DNA of 64,000 bases from Runella rosea (GTDB taxonomy: Bacteria > Bacteroidota > Bacteroidia > Cytophagales > Spirosomataceae). Positions 26,824 through 35,232 of this stretch are shown in pieces (the first letter of the stretch is position 1; each line of letters opens with the position of its first letter). Location of the stretch: assembly GCF_003325355.1 (NCBI RefSeq), contig NZ_CP030850.1, positions 3,596,001-3,660,000 on the forward strand. The letters run 5' to 3'. The position numbers were made by a program, and so were the translations under genes. Below the pieces are notes generated by a model that was given only the letters and a program-made list of their open reading frames with translations, was not told the DNA's origin and did no database searches.

Positions 26824-27939
26824 ATGAAACGTACCCATTTCCTAAAAGCCCTGACGGCAGGCTCCGTGGGAGCGGCCATTTTCGGCCCTGATCACGCCAA
26901 GGCCGCCACTCCCCCTACTCCACCCAAAAAAGTACTCATGAAAGTAGGGTGCCAATCGGGCGGCACGAGCGTTGAAAACCTCGAATTTAAAGCCCGCCAC
27001 GGGGTTTTTAACATCGACGGAGGCTCCCCTAAAATCATTCCGGGCAAGGGATGGGACTTGGAAGATTCATTGGCAAAAAGAGATGCTTGCGAAAAGTACG
27101 GCATCAGCTTAGATGCTTACCACTATCCGCTGACCTCGGCAGGAATTGATAAAGTAGCTTACCCGAATATAATGCTCGGCAAAAGCCCTGAGCGCGACCG
27201 TGAAATCGAATACCTTCAACAAATGATTCAGGTAGCGGGCAAAACGGGTATAAAGGTATTGAATTATAACACCACCATTCTGCCCGTGCTACGCACTGGA
27301 AAATACACCGACCCCAAACGCGGCAATGCCGAATACAGCGTGTGGAATTATGAAGAAGCGTTGAAAAGAAATGACCCCAAGACAGTGGCTGGGGATGTTT
27401 CTATCGATCAGATATTTGAGCGAATCACTTACCTACTCGACCGTATTCTGCCCGTAGCCAAGGAGTATAAAGTTAAATTAGCCAACCACATCGCCGACCC
27501 ACCAGTACCTGCCGCTTACCGGGGCGTGATGCGCTGGAACAGCCCCGATGTTTTTAAAGGAATTCAACGTTTTGCCAAACTTTACGACAGCGAATACCAT
27601 GGGTTCAATTTTTGCATCGGCTCCATTGCCGAAGGTCTGAAAGACCCAAAAAATGAAATTTACCCTATCATCAAATGGGTAGGCGAACGAAACCAGATTT
27701 TCAACGTCCATTTGCGAAACATCAAAGGCAATTTTAATAACTTTCAGGAAGTGTACCCCGATAATGGCGAAATGAACTTCGCACAGGTAGTCAGAGCCTT
27801 ACGGGATGTGGGTTATGCCGGCATGGTCATGCCCGACCACGTGCCGCACCACCACGACCCCGCCGCTAGTCTACAGGCTTTTTCATTTTGCTACGGCTAC
27901 ATTAAAGGACTACTGCAAACCGTTTCTGAAGAAGTATAG
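26824..27939 (+). CDS. mannonate-dehydratase-like TIM-barrel protein with export signal
   Basis: I start at the ATG at 26824; the frame upstream to 26809 begins with TTG. The 371-residue protein opens with MKRTHFLKALTAGSVGAAIF, a leader of Tat-like or Sec type (the arginine pair is KR, so Tat is uncertain), then a TIM barrel. Its closest recognisable relative is UxuA. The UxuA metal-site order is kept: His in NHIADPP (HPDDPP in E. coli), Cys in NFCIGS, His in FNVHLRN and Asp in MPDHVPH. It would dehydrate mannonate or a similar aldonate. The enzyme family is normally cytoplasmic, so an exported copy is odd. A general sugar phosphate isomerase/epimerase-type label is the fallback. Confidence 0.75.
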   Translation: MKRTHFLKALTAGSVGAAIFGPDHAKAATPPTPPKKVLMKVGCQSGGTSVENLEFKARHGVFNIDGGSPKIIPGKGWDLEDSLAKRDACEKYGISLDAYHYPLTSAGIDKVAYPNIMLGKSPERDREIEYLQQMIQVAGKTGIKVLNYNTTILPVLRTGKYTDPKRGNAEYSVWNYEEALKRNDPKTVAGDVSIDQIFERITYLLDRILPVAKEYKVKLANHIADPPVPAAYRGVMRWNSPDVFKGIQRFAKLYDSEYHGFNFCIGSIAEGLKDPKNEIYPIIKWVGERNQIFNVHLRNIKGNFNNFQEVYPDNGEMNFAQVVRALRDVGYAGMVMPDHVPHHHDPAASLQAFSFCYGYIKGLLQTVSEEV

Positions 27940-27952
27940 GCTGTTGTTTATA

Positions 27953-28049
27953 TTTTACCACAAAGTTCGCAAAGATTGTCACAAAGAACACTAAAAACGA
28001 CCTTTGTGATTTTCTTTGTGTTTCAACTTTTATGTTCTTTGTGGTAAAA
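27953..28049. repeat. intergenic inverted repeat of the 'accacaaag' type
   Basis: ttttaccacaaag (27953-27965) pairs with ctttgtggtaaaa (28037-28049), a perfect 13-bp outer arm; inside are further copies of caaag and ctttg. The element fills the 190-bp gap between the dehydratase-like gene and the enolase-superfamily gene. Similar 'accacaaagttcacaaag' runs are common between genes in this phylum. Confidence 0.5.
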
Positions 28050-28129
28050 AACATTCTTTTGTGGTTGCAGTGCGGATACCTGCAATGAACTGTTAAATAC
28101 CGGCCACTAACCACCAATTTTCAACACGT

Positions 28130-29434
28130 ATGCATTACAAATCTGGCCCCCGCATCAAAGAAATCACCATCACCCCCATTGCCGTCGTTGACCCGCCCCT
28201 GCTCAATGCGGCGGGGTTGCACGCTCCTTATGCGCTGCGTACCATCATGGAAGTGATTACCGACGATAATATTTCGGGCATCAGCGAAATACCGGGGAAT
28301 AAAGATATTGATGCGGCTTTGGAAGAAGCCAAAGCGTTGCTCATCGGTCGGGATGTATTTCAATTGAACGAAATCAGACACGTCTTGGTGGAGCGTTTTG
28401 GTACCGACACTTCGGCCCAACGCGGAGAAACACCCTGGGATCAACGCAAATTGGTTCATATTTTCAGCGCTGTAGAAGTGGCCTGCATGGACATCATCGG
28501 TAAAGTAACGGGGCGCCCGATTGTGGATTTATTGGGCGGAAAAATGCGCGACCGCGTGCCTTTTTCCGCCTATCTTTTTTATAAATACGAAGGTGCGGGC
28601 GGAGAATTAGCATTTGACATCGACCCCAACGCGACTGGATGGGCCGCCGCCCGCCAGGCAAGTGCATTGAATCCATCGGAAATTGTAGCCCAAGCGCAAG
28701 CCATGTGCAAGGAGTTTGGATTTCAATCCATTAAACTCAAAGGCGGTGTGTTTGAGCCGCGTCAGGAGGTAGATGCTATGTTTGCTCTGTACGAAGCTTT
28801 TGGACCGAATGTGCCACTCCGCGTTGACCCTAATGCCCTTTGGACCGTAGAAACGGCCATCAAATACGGGAAAGAAATGGAGCCGATTCTCGAATATTTG
28901 GAAGACCCCACGCGCGGACAAGAAAACATGGCGAAGGTGCGCAAAGCCCTCAAAACGCCCCTTGCTACCAACATGTGTACCACCTCGTTTGAGGATATTC
29001 CCAACAGTGTCGCCATCGGCTCGGAAGATATTATTTTGAGCGACCACCATTTTTGGGGCGGCCTGCGCGCCTCCATGACCCTCTCGGGCATTTGCGAGAC
29101 CTTTGGGCGAGGGTTGTCGATGCACTCCAACAGCCACTTGGGCATTTCGCTGGCGGCCATGGTACATCTGGGGGCCGCACTGCCAAAAATGACGTATGCT
29201 TTAGATACACACTACCCTTGGCAATCGGATGAAATCATCGTGGGCGGACGCTTCAAGTTTGAAGACGGCGCCGTACTCGTGCCGCAAGGACCTGGCTTGG
29301 GGGTAGAGCTTGACCGCGAAGCGTTGGCAAAACTCCACCAAAATTATCTCGCTTGCGGCCTCACCAAACGTGACGATGAGCCCGAAATGCAAAAAAAGGT
29401 TCCCGGTTGGAAATTCAAGTCGGTTCGCTGGTAA
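28130..29434 (+). CDS. glucarate-dehydratase-like enolase-superfamily enzyme
   Basis: A 434-residue member of the mandelate racemase/muconate lactonising group. The start resembles GudD (ITITPIAVVDPPLLNAAGLH). The base motif KxK is in SIKLKGG near residue 203. Metal ligands are expected in RVDPNALW near 234 and LEDPTRGQ near 263, and the catalytic His/Asn site is in MHSNSHLGIS near 331. These match D-glucarate dehydratase, which makes 5-keto-4-deoxyglucarate, the substrate of the aldolase encoded at 23568. It is the last gene of the sugar-acid locus. Confidence 0.88.
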   Translation: MHYKSGPRIKEITITPIAVVDPPLLNAAGLHAPYALRTIMEVITDDNISGISEIPGNKDIDAALEEAKALLIGRDVFQLNEIRHVLVERFGTDTSAQRGETPWDQRKLVHIFSAVEVACMDIIGKVTGRPIVDLLGGKMRDRVPFSAYLFYKYEGAGGELAFDIDPNATGWAAARQASALNPSEIVAQAQAMCKEFGFQSIKLKGGVFEPRQEVDAMFALYEAFGPNVPLRVDPNALWTVETAIKYGKEMEPILEYLEDPTRGQENMAKVRKALKTPLATNMCTTSFEDIPNSVAIGSEDIILSDHHFWGGLRASMTLSGICETFGRGLSMHSNSHLGISLAAMVHLGAALPKMTYALDTHYPWQSDEIIVGGRFKFEDGAVLVPQGPGLGVELDREALAKLHQNYLACGLTKRDDEPEMQKKVPGWKFKSVRW

Positions 29435-29524
29435 CGCCTCCGCGTTATTGCTTTATTCTGAAAATTCTGGTACTTTGTAAAAATAAAGGGAGACTTTACG
29501 AAACAAAACGCAACCTATTTTTGA

Positions 29525-29806
29525 ATGAAGTTAACGTGGACATTCTATCCAAAGTATCAGGACAGCATCACCCTCACCGTGGTGTACGTGCCCGAATTGG
29601 ATAGTCATTACTTACCCAAGGGCGGTTTTTTGTACGAGCCTACCAATACGGCTTACGTCAACTACGACTCTTATCGCTGTTTTGACAAAGGCGACACCAA
29701 GATGAAACAAGACGCGTTTGGACAGCTTGTTCGAATCTCGGAGCCCAAAGTCGTATTGCCCAATGAGTTGTTGCTTGATTTTAAAACGCCGGAGCGGAGG
29801 ATATAG
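29525..29806 (+). CDS. small hypothetical protein, 93 residues
   Basis: A short soluble frame with no signal peptide or membrane segment. Its composition (many Tyr, Asp, Lys, Pro) and codon use look like real coding sequence, and it is followed by a hairpin at 29835. Motifs such as VYVPELDSHYLPKGGFLYEP are not recognised. No function assigned. It could be a small enzyme-like or immunity-like protein but nothing supports either. Confidence 0.5.
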   Translation: MKLTWTFYPKYQDSITLTVVYVPELDSHYLPKGGFLYEPTNTAYVNYDSYRCFDKGDTKMKQDAFGQLVRISEPKVVLPNELLLDFKTPERRI

Positions 29807-29834
29807 CCGCAAAACCAATAACGAAATACCCTAT

Positions 29835-29871
29835 AATGAAAGAATCTCCGTAAGCAGGAGATTCTTTCATT
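29835..29871 (-). terminator. hairpin downstream of tRNA-Thr, probable bidirectional terminator
   Basis: A perfect 15-bp stem: aatgaaagaatctcc (29835-29849) with ggagattctttcatt (29857-29871), loop of 7 nt. It lies 6 bp beyond the tRNA 3' end on the minus strand and 28 bp beyond the stop at 29806 on the plus strand. The A-rich and T-rich ends of the stem suit termination in both directions. Confidence 0.75.
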
Positions 29872-29877
29872 AGTTTG

Positions 29878-29950
29878 AGCCTCCAACAGGACTTGAACCT
29901 GCGACCTACGCATTACGAATGCGCCGCTCTACCAACTGAGCTATGGAGGC
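29878..29950 (-). tRNA. tRNA-Thr (anticodon CGT)
   Basis: The minus strand folds as a complete 73-nt tRNA. Acceptor arms are GCCTCCA and TGGAGGC, with discriminator T. The D arm is GCTC/GAGC, the anticodon arm GCGCA-TTCGTAA-TGCGT with anticodon CGT (codon ACG), and the T arm GCAGG-TTCAAGT-CCTGT. CCA is not encoded (CA follows the discriminator only by chance). The sequence directly 5' of it is the first unit of a tandem tRNA-like repeat array. Confidence 0.95.
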
Positions 29951-30329
29951 TTATTATTATACCACCTACACATCACCAATGCCCCGCTCTATCGAAACGT
30001 CGAACCGCAACTCAGCTATGGAGGCTTATTATTATACCACCTACACATCACCAATGCCCCGCTCTATCGAAACGTCGAACCGCAACTCAGCTATGGAGGC
30101 TTATTATTATACCACCTACACATCACCAATGCTCCGCTCTATCGAAACGTCGAACCGCAACTCAGCTATGGAGGCTTATTATTATACCACCTACACATCA
30201 CCAATGCCCCGCTCTATCGAAACGTCGAACCGCAACTCAGCTATGGAGGCTTATTAATTATTATATAACCTACACATCACCAATGCCCCACTCTATCGAA
30301 ACGTCGAACCGCAACTCAGCTATGGAGGC
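29951..30329 (-). repeat. five tandem degenerate tRNA-Thr-derived units (4 x 75 bp + 79 bp)
   Basis: Units lie at 29951-30025, 30026-30100, 30101-30175, 30176-30250 and 30251-30329. Read on the minus strand, each begins with GCCTCCATAGCTGAGTTG, nearly the first 18 nt of the adjacent tRNA-Thr. A 16-nt insert (CGGTTCGACGTTTCGA) takes the place of one D-loop G. TAGAGC follows, then an anticodon-arm-like stretch GGGGCATTGGTGATGTGTAG, with the anticodon position reading GGT. The unit ends in TATAATAATAA with no T arm or 3' acceptor half. Units 1-4 differ by a single base (unit 3); unit 5 differs at one base in the tRNA-like part and has a longer AT tail. Because 75 is a multiple of three, long 25-residue-periodic frames stay open across it; I do not regard these as genes. 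Confidence 0.9.
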
Positions 30330-30468
30330 TTATTAATTTCTAAACAGGTGTTTGCAAAATAAACAAACGCTTATCTGTCATACAAGATTTGAAATCAAAT
30401 TTTGTGCCAAATTTCTCTTTTGCAAATCTGCAAACCATTCCTAAATTGCAGTCTATTTCCTAAAACCT

Positions 30469-31401
30469 ATGATGACTCGAAAATACGCCTTAGTGTCGGT
30501 GGGGGAACTCCTTGCGGACTTAATCGGAACTGAATTTACGGAAAATCTCGCAGATACCGAAATCTTCAAACGTTTTCAAGGTGGCAGCCCCGCCAACCTT
30601 GCAGCCAATATGGCTCGTTTGGGAAACCCAACGGCCCTAGTCGCTTGCGTTGGCAGTGATAATGTGGGAACGTACCTCGTAGAAAAAGTAGCCGAAACTG
30701 GCGTTGATACCGCTTATATTGGCCGTGATGCTCACGCGCCCACCAGCATTGTACTGGTATCGCGCACCAAAGGTACCCCCGATTTTATCGCTTATCGCAC
30801 GGCCGACCGCATGATTCAAGCCGCGTATATTCCAGATGATTTACTTCATAATGCCTCATTTTTTCATACTACCTGTTTCGCATTGAGTCAAGAACCCGCC
30901 CAAAGTGTCATTGTAACCGCCGCCGCACGCGCACAAGCCGCTGGGTGTATTGTGAGTTTAGACGCCAATTATGCACCTTCCATTTGGCCCGACCGCGCGC
31001 AAGCACAGAGGATAATTCAGGACTATTGCCAAAACGGGGCTTTCGTAAAACTCAGCGCAGATGATGCCGAGCGCATCTTCGGACAAGCTCTTTCCAACGA
31101 TGCCATCATTGCAAAATTCCACGAAATGGGCGCACAATTAGTGTGTTTAACATTGGGCGGCAAGGGCAGTATTGTTTCGTCTAATTATGGAAAAAACTAC
31201 GTCGAAATTGCAGGAAAGCCTATTGAAGTAAAAGACGCTACGGGTGCTGGAGATTCTTACTGGTCTGGCTTTCTGACGGCGTGGTTGGATGAAAAATCAC
31301 CCGCAGAATGTGCGCAGGCGGGCGCCAATATCGCGGCCTTGAAGATTAGCACAGTAGGGCCATTACCAGCTAAAGTTGACCGGGCAATTTTGTACTCATA
31401 A
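30469..31401 (+). CDS. PfkB-family carbohydrate kinase
   Basis: A 310-residue kinase of the ribokinase/PfkB superfamily. An alternative ATG is one codon in. The N-terminal signature is FQGGSPANLAANMARLG near residue 36, and the C-terminal signature is DATGAGDSYWSGFLTAW near 256 with catalytic Asp in GAGD. Length is normal. It resembles fructokinase and 2-dehydro-3-deoxygluconate kinase relatives; substrate cannot be read by eye. It stands 1 kb downstream of the sugar-acid locus, beyond the tRNA array, and the locus otherwise lacks a kinase for its glycerate or ketodeoxy product, but linking the two is inference. Confidence 0.88.
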   Translation: MMTRKYALVSVGELLADLIGTEFTENLADTEIFKRFQGGSPANLAANMARLGNPTALVACVGSDNVGTYLVEKVAETGVDTAYIGRDAHAPTSIVLVSRTKGTPDFIAYRTADRMIQAAYIPDDLLHNASFFHTTCFALSQEPAQSVIVTAAARAQAAGCIVSLDANYAPSIWPDRAQAQRIIQDYCQNGAFVKLSADDAERIFGQALSNDAIIAKFHEMGAQLVCLTLGGKGSIVSSNYGKNYVEIAGKPIEVKDATGAGDSYWSGFLTAWLDEKSPAECAQAGANIAALKISTVGPLPAKVDRAILYS

Positions 31402-31409
31402 CGATTTTT

Positions 31410-32675
31410 TTACTGCTTAACTTTTTCATCCCCAGGCTGATATGAAACGTAATAAATCACCATTTCCATCATTTCGGAGGTGGTATTCCACCCAAAGGTT
31501 ACATCACGAGCGGGCTTAAAAGGATTGAGCGGATTTTCTTCCGTGTTGTCATAGGAGGCTTCGGCCAAGATAACCGAGCCTTTGGGAACGCGCAAAAGGG
31601 TTTTAAATTGATAAGTCATTTGCCAGTTAAAATCCCAGTTATCAATCTTAATAAACGGCACTAAGTCGCCCTCTGGCGTAATGGCAAAAGCTTTGAAGGT
31701 TTTGCCAAGAAAGTGCATGTGCGGCAAAATTGAAATGGCCGATATATCTTCGGTCAGAGGCTTGGTGCTTATGTAAAAAGTAGATTTTTCGTTGGCTTTA
31801 ATCAAAAACGGTGGATTAGTAATGTGCTGTTCGTGAAGAATCAACGATTTGACTTCGCGTTCTACGGGCTTTTTGGCAAAATAGAGGTGAATCTCCGATT
31901 GGTCAGTTTGAGTAGTAGCGGAAGGAGAATAATGCAAATACATAATCAGATTAGAGTTGGCACTCATTTTCTTGGCTACACCTTGGGGAAACTGAATTTT
32001 ATCATTGCCTGGCACCCAACCATACAAAAACTCATCCGCCATCGGAATACGTTGAAATTCGGCTAACCTAGGGTCTGCGCCCTGCATTCCTTCCAAGCCT
32101 GCCATGCGGCCCGTGGTGTCCACCATCACGCGACTGTGGTGCACTACTTTCCGATTTCCAGGCAAAAACTCAATGGCTTCCACCATCACGTCTTCTTTGA
32201 GACCCGTAGGTACGTGGAAATACCGAAATTCTTCAACGCCCGTGTTCGGTACGGTAAACGCATTTTGCATTTTTAGGGTCAAATCAGGCACTCTTTTATT
32301 TATGTCGTTTGCCATGCTGAAAGCATCTAAAACCCTTTTACTTTTTGCTTTTTGCCCTTCCACGCTTCCTTGCATTACCCATTGCTGAATGAGTTCAATT
32401 TCTTCCTCTTTCAAGCCTCGTTCGTTGGCATAGTGCTGAAAGCTCTTATCGGCTGGGAAAGGCGGCATATACCTCATTTGGGTTACTTTAGCCACAAACT
32501 TTGACCGTTTGGCAACATCTTCGTACGTCAATAAATGAAAAGGGCCGACTCCCCCTGGGGAATGGCATACCGCACAGTTTTTAGCAATAATGGGCTGGAT
32601 ATGCTCGTAGTAGGTTATTGGAGTCTGTGCCAAAACCGATGCGCTTATCCCCAACATGAAGAGTATTTTTTTCAT
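31410..32675 (-). CDS. secreted cytochrome c fused to a PHM-type copper monooxygenase domain
   Basis: I start at the ATG at 32675, which begins the signal peptide (MKKILFMLGISASVLAQ). In this 421-residue numbering a c-type haem site CAVCH lies at 34-38, with likely axial Met in RYMPPFP. The C-terminal two thirds match the fold of peptidylglycine alpha-hydroxylating and dopamine beta monooxygenases. They show a His-His pair at about 179-180 (VVHHS), His248 in YLHYSPS (like QVHYG of PHM), and HMH at 319-321 followed by FLGK, like the HTHHLGK copper-M site. Such proteins are sometimes labelled ascorbate-dependent monooxygenases. Substrate unknown. It lies downstream of a SusCD/lipoprotein operon but behind a terminator at 32702. 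Confidence 0.82.
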   Translation of the reverse strand: MKKILFMLGISASVLAQTPITYYEHIQPIIAKNCAVCHSPGGVGPFHLLTYEDVAKRSKFVAKVTQMRYMPPFPADKSFQHYANERGLKEEEIELIQQWVMQGSVEGQKAKSKRVLDAFSMANDINKRVPDLTLKMQNAFTVPNTGVEEFRYFHVPTGLKEDVMVEAIEFLPGNRKVVHHSRVMVDTTGRMAGLEGMQGADPRLAEFQRIPMADEFLYGWVPGNDKIQFPQGVAKKMSANSNLIMYLHYSPSATTQTDQSEIHLYFAKKPVEREVKSLILHEQHITNPPFLIKANEKSTFYISTKPLTEDISAISILPHMHFLGKTFKAFAITPEGDLVPFIKIDNWDFNWQMTYQFKTLLRVPKGSVILAEASYDNTEENPLNPFKPARDVTFGWNTTSEMMEMVIYYVSYQPGDEKVKQ

Positions 32676-32701
32676 TGATTTCAAACCAATTAATCCCAAA
32701 C

Positions 32702-32735
32702 AAAAATAGCAGACTCCGAGGAATCTGCTATTTTT
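32702..32735 (-). terminator. intrinsic terminator after the SusCD/lipoprotein operon
   Basis: aaaaatagcaga (32702-32713) pairs with tctgctattttt (32724-32735), loop of 10 nt. The stem ends give a U-rich tail on either strand. It sits 20 bp after the lipoprotein stop at 32755 and 27 bp before the cytochrome/monooxygenase ATG, so the latter would depend on readthrough or its own promoter. Confidence 0.8.
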
Positions 32736-32754
32736 TAGGCGAGAAAACGAAAGA

Positions 32755-33426
32755 TTATCTTACCGTGAAGTTCAAACGGCAGTTTGCATTAGCTTGCGAC
32801 ACTGGAGTAGGGTCCAAACAGATACTGTCTTCGTTCCATACTTTAAACACGAGCCCAGTAGAAGTAGTCAATTCCCAAGTTACGACGAAAGCATCAGCGG
32901 CCGCACCCGTTTTGGCTCCCTGCAAACGTGCTCCCGCAGGACGAGGACGATCCGGATTTTCAAACACTTTTACATCCTTTACTTTGTCATACTTCACTGT
33001 GGCATCTTTAAACAGATTATACACTTCAGCAGGGGTAATGCTAAACGAATTCCACTGACGGTTGCCAGCAGGGGCATCGATTGTTTTTACTGTTTTTACG
33101 CCCAAGGAAGCAACCTTAGGGTTACCGTCGGGATCTGTGTAAGACTCACGCATCTCAATTTTAATCACAACCTTGTTGACAGACAATTGGTTATCGAGAG
33201 ACACCCAACGAATTTTGAAGTCAATTTTTGCGGCATCCTGACCAGTAAGCGGGAAATTTTTAGCATTTGCTGCAATATTGGCTTTCCCTGTTTCTGCTAC
33301 TCCGTCAAACACGCCCCAACCGTGCACACCCGGTTCCCAAGGTTTGTTAGGGTTCAGCGACTCATCGCGGCATCCTACCAAAAGAAAAACCGCCAGTGAT
33401 AATGAATATATAAGTGTTTTTTTCAT
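32755..33426 (-). CDS. SusCD-associated lipoprotein of unknown function
   Basis: The ATG at 33426 starts a good lipoprotein leader (MKKTLIYSLSLAVFLLVGC, Cys19); the frame is open to an ATG at 33486 but the extra residues would bury the leader. The mature protein is about 205 residues, beta-rich, with a motif NKPWEPGVHGWGVFDG near the N-terminus. It is the third gene of a SusC-SusD operon, the position of SusE/SusF-like or surface glycan-binding proteins, but no such domain is recognised. Surface exposure is inferred from the lipoprotein signal and operon. Confidence 0.75.
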   Translation of the reverse strand: MKKTLIYSLSLAVFLLVGCRDESLNPNKPWEPGVHGWGVFDGVAETGKANIAANAKNFPLTGQDAAKIDFKIRWVSLDNQLSVNKVVIKIEMRESYTDPDGNPKVASLGVKTVKTIDAPAGNRQWNSFSITPAEVYNLFKDATVKYDKVKDVKVFENPDRPRPAGARLQGAKTGAAADAFVVTWELTTSTGLVFKVWNEDSICLDPTPVSQANANCRLNFTVR

Positions 33427-33504
33427 TTTTATTATTTTTAAGTTTTGTGAAACGGAGAATGTCAAACCTATTGCAACATTCTCCATTTAAAGTTTGTCAC
33501 TTTC

Positions 33505-35232
33505 TTAAAACTCCCACTTCACTTTCACTTTATCCCAGAAAATAGGATCACGGTCAAAGATGATGTCATTGATGTATTTCTGAGCATTGGCAGGGTTCAG
33601 TGCACCTTCCGATTGCGGGTAAGGCAAACGCAACGCGTATTGGCGTGGTGGCTTAGAGATTGGAGCCATAATACCCACCGAAAACTGTCTGAATTGGCTT
33701 TGGATTGGGAAACCTGTACGACGCTGGAAATTCCAAATATCCATACCCTGTCCCCATGAGCAGAACCATAATTGCTTGGCCACCACGTTCAATTTAGCAG
33801 AGTTTGAGGCAGCTGCATCATATAGTTTCAACCACTCATTTACATACGCAGCAATATCAGCCGCTGCAGGAGCTTTGGCACGCGTTGGGTCTGACTTCAA
33901 ACCTTGAGCTACCACAACCGCAATTTGCTCTTCCATAGCAGCTTTAAACAATGCTTTTGCATCGCCCGTCACACCGGTATTGTCTAAGATAGCCTCAATT
34001 TGATAGTACTTGGTATTCCAGCTATGGATGACAGGCCATTGGCCATCACCACCCGTATTGAGGGCTGCCTGTCCAGTCAAAGCTACCGCAGGGACACTTT
34101 TATCAGAGTAAACCCCACCCGCAGGATAACAACCCGGCGTAGTCCGCAATGGCCCATCGGCCGCAGCACCTGATACATCTCCCCGGTCACGACCAAAGTA
34201 GCCGGCGATAAAAGCTATTTCAGAAGCAGGCAAATCTCCCGTAAATCCAAAGGCTTTCTTATAATCCTCAAGGAAGGTTGCCCGCAATGGCAAGTAAGAG
34301 CCGCCAAAAGGAGTCGTACCACGGTCGGTTGGGTTATTTTGATCTAAAACACGGCTTGTTTGACGGTAGAAATAGAACGGCAAACGAGGGTCTTTATTCA
34401 AGATCATTTCACCCATCAATTGGTGGTTGATGTAGTTCGGATCACCAAGACCTGCATACGTACTATACCAAGGGTGTGTATTACGTTGAGGTGATATTTG
34501 CTTAGAATATAAGTAAGACCAGTTTTGGGCAGGCGTAGAAATAAAACCACCCGCCTCAAATGCGGCTTTCAGTTCAGCATTACCATTGGCCCGGCCCTTA
34601 CGAGAGGTAAGCAAAAGACGTAGTTTTACGGTTTTGGCAATTCGCGTCCAAGTAGCGGCATTACCGCCGCCAATGTAGTCATTTTGTACTGCTACGGGTT
34701 GTGGCTTAGCTAATTCAGCAACCGCTTGGTCACACAATTTGAGCAAGTCCTCATAAATCTCTGAATCTTTGTCAAACTTAGGCGTTTTGTTTGGCTCCGC
34801 CGCATTTCCTTTCCATGCTTCGCTATAAGGAATATCTCCAAACATATCTACCATGTGCCCTACGGAAAACGCTTTTAACGTTAGGGCAATACCACGGTAA
34901 CGGGGGTTTTTACCATCTGCCGATGATTTTAACATTTCTTCAATAATCTGAAGTTCACGAAAACGTGCATTCCAAGTACCCTGATAAGAGGTGTTACTCA
35001 AATTGTAGGAATCTGAAACTGTGCTCAACCCCGCAAAGCCCATGGCATCATTGTTGATCGCCGTATGAGCATTGATTGCTGCATTTTCTGCCACTGGCAA
35101 CAATAGCGCTAACGAACCCGTAGCCGGGCGGTTGGGGTCGGTATTGATGTCCAATTCTGTCAATTGGCAAGAACTCACAATCGCGATAAGTCCTCCCAAT
35201 GCCAGTGTTTTAATTTTATTTTTATAATTCAT
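33505..35232 (-). CDS. SusD-like lipoprotein (SusD-like_2 type)
   Basis: A 575-residue lipoprotein, lipobox Cys22 (IAIVSSC). It has the SusD-like_2 marks DINTDPNRPA near the N-terminus, ALTLKAFSVGHMVDMFGDIPYSEAW near 118-142 and the C-terminal GMDIWNFQRRTGFP. It follows its SusC after 90 bp. Unlike the other two pairs, no hydrolase or sugar catabolic gene is nearby, so the cargo may be something other than a polysaccharide, such as a peptide or other organic compound. Confidence 0.92.
   Translation of the reverse strand: MNYKNKIKTLALGGLIAIVSSCQLTELDINTDPNRPATGSLALLLPVAENAAINAHTAINNDAMGFAGLSTVSDSYNLSNTSYQGTWNARFRELQIIEEMLKSSADGKNPRYRGIALTLKAFSVGHMVDMFGDIPYSEAWKGNAAEPNKTPKFDKDSEIYEDLLKLCDQAVAELAKPQPVAVQNDYIGGGNAATWTRIAKTVKLRLLLTSRKGRANGNAELKAAFEAGGFISTPAQNWSYLYSKQISPQRNTHPWYSTYAGLGDPNYINHQLMGEMILNKDPRLPFYFYRQTSRVLDQNNPTDRGTTPFGGSYLPLRATFLEDYKKAFGFTGDLPASEIAFIAGYFGRDRGDVSGAAADGPLRTTPGCYPAGGVYSDKSVPAVALTGQAALNTGGDGQWPVIHSWNTKYYQIEAILDNTGVTGDAKALFKAAMEEQIAVVVAQGLKSDPTRAKAPAAADIAAYVNEWLKLYDAAASNSAKLNVVAKQLWFCSWGQGMDIWNFQRRTGFPIQSQFRQFSVGIMAPISKPPRQYALRLPYPQSEGALNPANAQKYINDIIFDRDPIFWDKVKVKWEF

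Noticed and set aside
29951-30329. CRISPR array
   Set aside because: Units are contiguous 75-bp tandem copies without unique spacers, and no cas genes are present.
29951-30329. att-site scars of an integrative element at the tRNA
   Set aside because: Integrases usually duplicate the tRNA 3' end; here the 5' half is repeated, and no integrase or mobile genes are nearby.
29875-30336. Two long plus-strand reading frames with a perfect 25-residue repeat
   Set aside because: They arise because the 75-bp tRNA-like unit is a multiple of three. One frame runs through the antisense of the intact tRNA-Thr. There is no start context, domain or conserved composition that supports a protein.
32755-33486. 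Start of the lipoprotein at ATG 33486
   Set aside because: It would place 20 non-hydrophobic residues before a textbook lipoprotein leader that begins at ATG 33426.
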